Source: Streptomyces niphimycinicus
GTDB lineage: Bacteria; Actinomycetota; Actinomycetes; Streptomycetales; Streptomycetaceae
Direction of reading: 5' to 3'
Length of the DNA stretch: 43,373 nt
Assembly (NCBI RefSeq): GCF_018883605.1
Contig: NZ_JAHLEM010000158.1
Coordinates: forward strand, 1 to 43,373
Position 1 is the stretch's first letter, and each line of letters starts with the position of its first letter. This document shows positions 41,929 through 43,373 of this stretch, piece after piece. The notes beneath the pieces are model-generated. The model was not told the origin of the DNA, ran no database searches, and saw only the letters and a list, made by a program, of their open reading frames with translations. The translations under genes were made by a program, and so were the position numbers.

Positions 41929-43373
41929 ATGGCGAGCGATGAAGAGAAGCTGCTCGACTATCTGAAGCGGGTGACGGCGGATCTCCGTCAGACCCAGCGC
42001 CGTCTCAAGGATGTCGAGTCCGCGGGGCATGAGCCGGTCGCGATCGTGGGAATGTCCTGCCGCTTTCCCGGAGGCGTAAGGTCCCCCGAAGAACTGTGGG
42101 AACTGGTCGCCACCGAGCGGGACGCCATCTCGGAACTCCCCACCGACCGCAATTGGGATCTGGAGAATCTCTTCCATCCCGATCCGGACCATCCGGGGAC
42201 GAGTTATACGCGCGAGGGCGGCTTCATCGACGACCCCGCGGGGTTCGACGCCACGTTCTTCGGCATCAGCCCCCGTGAGGCACTCGGGATGGCCCCGCAG
42301 CAGCGGCTGGCCCTGGAGGCGTCCTGGGAGGCCATCGAGCACGCCGGGGTCGACCCGGAGTCGCTGCGGGGCAGCCGGACCGGCACCTTCATCGGCTGCG
42401 ACCACCTCGACTACTGCTCCGACGCCTCCCAGGTGCCCGAGGGCTCGGCCGGCTACTTCACCATCGGCAACTCCGCGAGTGTGGTGTCCGGCCGGGTGGC
42501 GTACACCCTCGGCCTGGAGGGCGCCGCGGTGACGGTGGACACCGCGTGCTCCTCGTCCCTTGTCGCCATGCATCTGGCGTGCCAGGCGATCCGGCAGGGC
42601 GAATGCGATATGGCGCTGGCCGGCGGCGTGGCCGTAATGTCCTCGACGGCGCCGTTCATCGGCTTCAGCGAGCTGCGAGGGCTCGCCCCGGACGGCAGGT
42701 CCAAGGCGTTCTCGGCGAACAGCGACGGCATGACCCTGGCCGAGGGCGTGGGCGTCCTGCTGCTGGAGCGGCTGTCGGACGCGCGCCGCAACGGCCACCA
42801 GGTGCTGGCCGTGATCCGGGGCACGGCGGTCAACCAGGACGGCGCCAGCAACGGCCTCACCGCACCGAACGGGCCCTCGCAGCAGCGCGTGATCCGGCAG
42901 GCGCTCGCCAACGCCCGGCTGTCACCGTCCGAGGTGGACGCGGTCGAGGCGCATGGCACGGGCACGACGCTGGGTGACCCGATCGAGGCCCAGGCGCTGC
43001 TGGCCACGTACGGGCAGGAGCGGGACGAGGGACGTCCGCTGTGGCTGGGGTCCATCAAGTCCAACATCGGGCATGCCCAGATGGCGGCGGGTGCGGCCGG
43101 TGTCATCAAGATGGTGATGGCGATGCGGCGTGAGGTGCTGCCGGCCTCGCTGCACATCGACGAACCGACACCCCATGTGGACTGGAGCGCGGGCGATGTC
43201 CATCTGCTGACCGAGGCGCGGGAGTGGCCGCGGGGCGAGCATCCGCGCCGGGCGGGAGTCTCCTCGTTCGGCATCAGCGGGACGAACGCCCATCTGATCC
43301 TGGAGCAGGCCCCTGAGGAGGCCGCGACGGCGCTCGGGGAGCTCGGGGCGGAGCCGGTTGCGGGTGAGCTGGT
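41929..43373 (+). CDS. Modular type I polyketide synthase, first ketosynthase (3' end outside window)
   Basis: The frame is open from ATG 41929 to the window end (481 residues). Residues 1-32 ([21 protein letters not shown] and onward) form a coiled-coil N-terminal docking helix, used to receive a chain from another synthase subunit. The ketosynthase domain follows from about residue 35 ([16 protein letters not shown]). Its catalytic residues are present: Cys207 in DTACSSSL, His342 in [12 protein letters not shown], His382 in [11 protein letters not shown]. It ends with [14 protein letters not shown]. It is therefore an extension, not a loading, module. The preceding subunit is not in the window, so gene order is not colinear or the cluster continues beyond. 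Confidence 0.95.
   Translation, partial: MASDEEKLLDYLKRVTADLRQTQRRLKDVESAGHEPVAIVGMSCRFPGGVRSPEELWELVATERDAISELPTDRNWDLENLFHPDPDHPGTSYTREGGFIDDPAGFDATFFGISPREALGMAPQQRLALEASWEAIEHAGVDPESLRGSRTGTFIGCDHLDYCSDASQVPEGSAGYFTIGNSASVVSGRVAYTLGLEGAAVTVDTACSSSLVAMHLACQAIRQGECDMALAGGVAVMSSTAPFIGFSELRGLAPDGRSKAFSANSDGMTLAEGVGVLLLERLSDARRNGHQVLAVIRGTAVNQDGASNGLTAPNGPSQQRVIRQALANARLSPSEVDAVEAHGTGTTLGDPIEAQALLATYGQERDEGRPLWLGSIKSNIGHAQMAAGAAGVIKMVMAMRREVLPASLHIDEPTPHVDWSAGDVHLLTEAREWPRGEHPRRAGVSSFGISGTNAHLILEQAPEEAATALGELGAEPVAGEL

Noticed and set aside
41866..42798. 310-residue minus-strand frame at the right edge
   Set aside because: Lies opposite an intact ketosynthase with catalytic Cys and His; shadow.

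Overview
The window is very GC-rich (roughly 70% or more) with strong G/C preference at third codon positions, GTG and TTG starts, and families typical of large-genome actinomycetes: BlaI/M56 pairs, DUF305, TerD, a modular polyketide synthase and a rare TTA leucine codon. A Streptomyces or close relative is the best reading. No rRNA, tRNA, CRISPR array or complete transposon was seen. About 33 genuine protein-coding genes were found; most other long open frames are antisense shadows.

Layout. 1-2,310: the tail of an MFS transporter, a TehA/SLAC1-type channel and a hypothetical protein. 2,357-5,763: a homodimeric E1 2-oxoacid dehydrogenase divergent from an Lrp/AsnC regulator, then an esterase pseudogene. 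5,764-9,763: a UPF0324/YeiH exporter divergent from a LysR regulator, and 6-phosphogluconate dehydrogenase. 9,807-16,836: a molybdenum hydroxylase locus of PaoABC type (FeS, FAD plus 4Fe-4S, and molybdopterin subunits) with a TetR regulator, facing a divergent xdhC/paoD-like maturation factor and an MFS exporter across one strong palindrome. 16,919-18,492: a secreted GH25 lysozyme carrying a 54-bp palindromic insertion in its signal region, and a secreted Pro/Ser/Thr-rich protein. 18,664-22,256: an acyltransferase-3 and a family-2 glycosyltransferase fused to degenerate receiver and GGDEF domains, probably an exopolysaccharide operon. 22,777-24,108: an array of heptamer repeats with a period of about 11 bp, upstream of an FAD monooxygenase.

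24,190-27,845: a membrane-anchored alpha/beta hydrolase fused to an ABC ATPase, with its permease. 28,014-30,775: two co-transcribed secreted and anchored proteins (one with a vWA domain), facing a TerD protein. 30,935-33,500: a BlaI repressor with an M56 peptidase, and a convergent two-gene unit (DUF6153-like plus DUF305 lipoprotein) that shares a 12-bp promoter motif with blaI. 33,608-37,023: a YflT-type stress protein, a small basic protein, an ArsC-like protein and an acyl-CoA synthetase. 37,430-41,887: a bldA-type M6 metalloprotease, a divergent M28-like protein that has lost key metal-site residues, and a secreted DUF1579-like protein. 41,929 to the end: the first ketosynthase of a modular type I polyketide synthase, cut by the window edge and beginning with a docking helix, so this is probably the left border of a polyketide cluster.

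The most unusual items are the in-frame palindromic insertion with target duplication, the heptamer array, the receiver/GGDEF/GT2 fusion, the hydrolase-ABC fusion, the operator overlying the molybdenum hydroxylase start codon, and the shared BlaI-type motif. All functions are inferred by eye from motifs and family knowledge; no database search was run.
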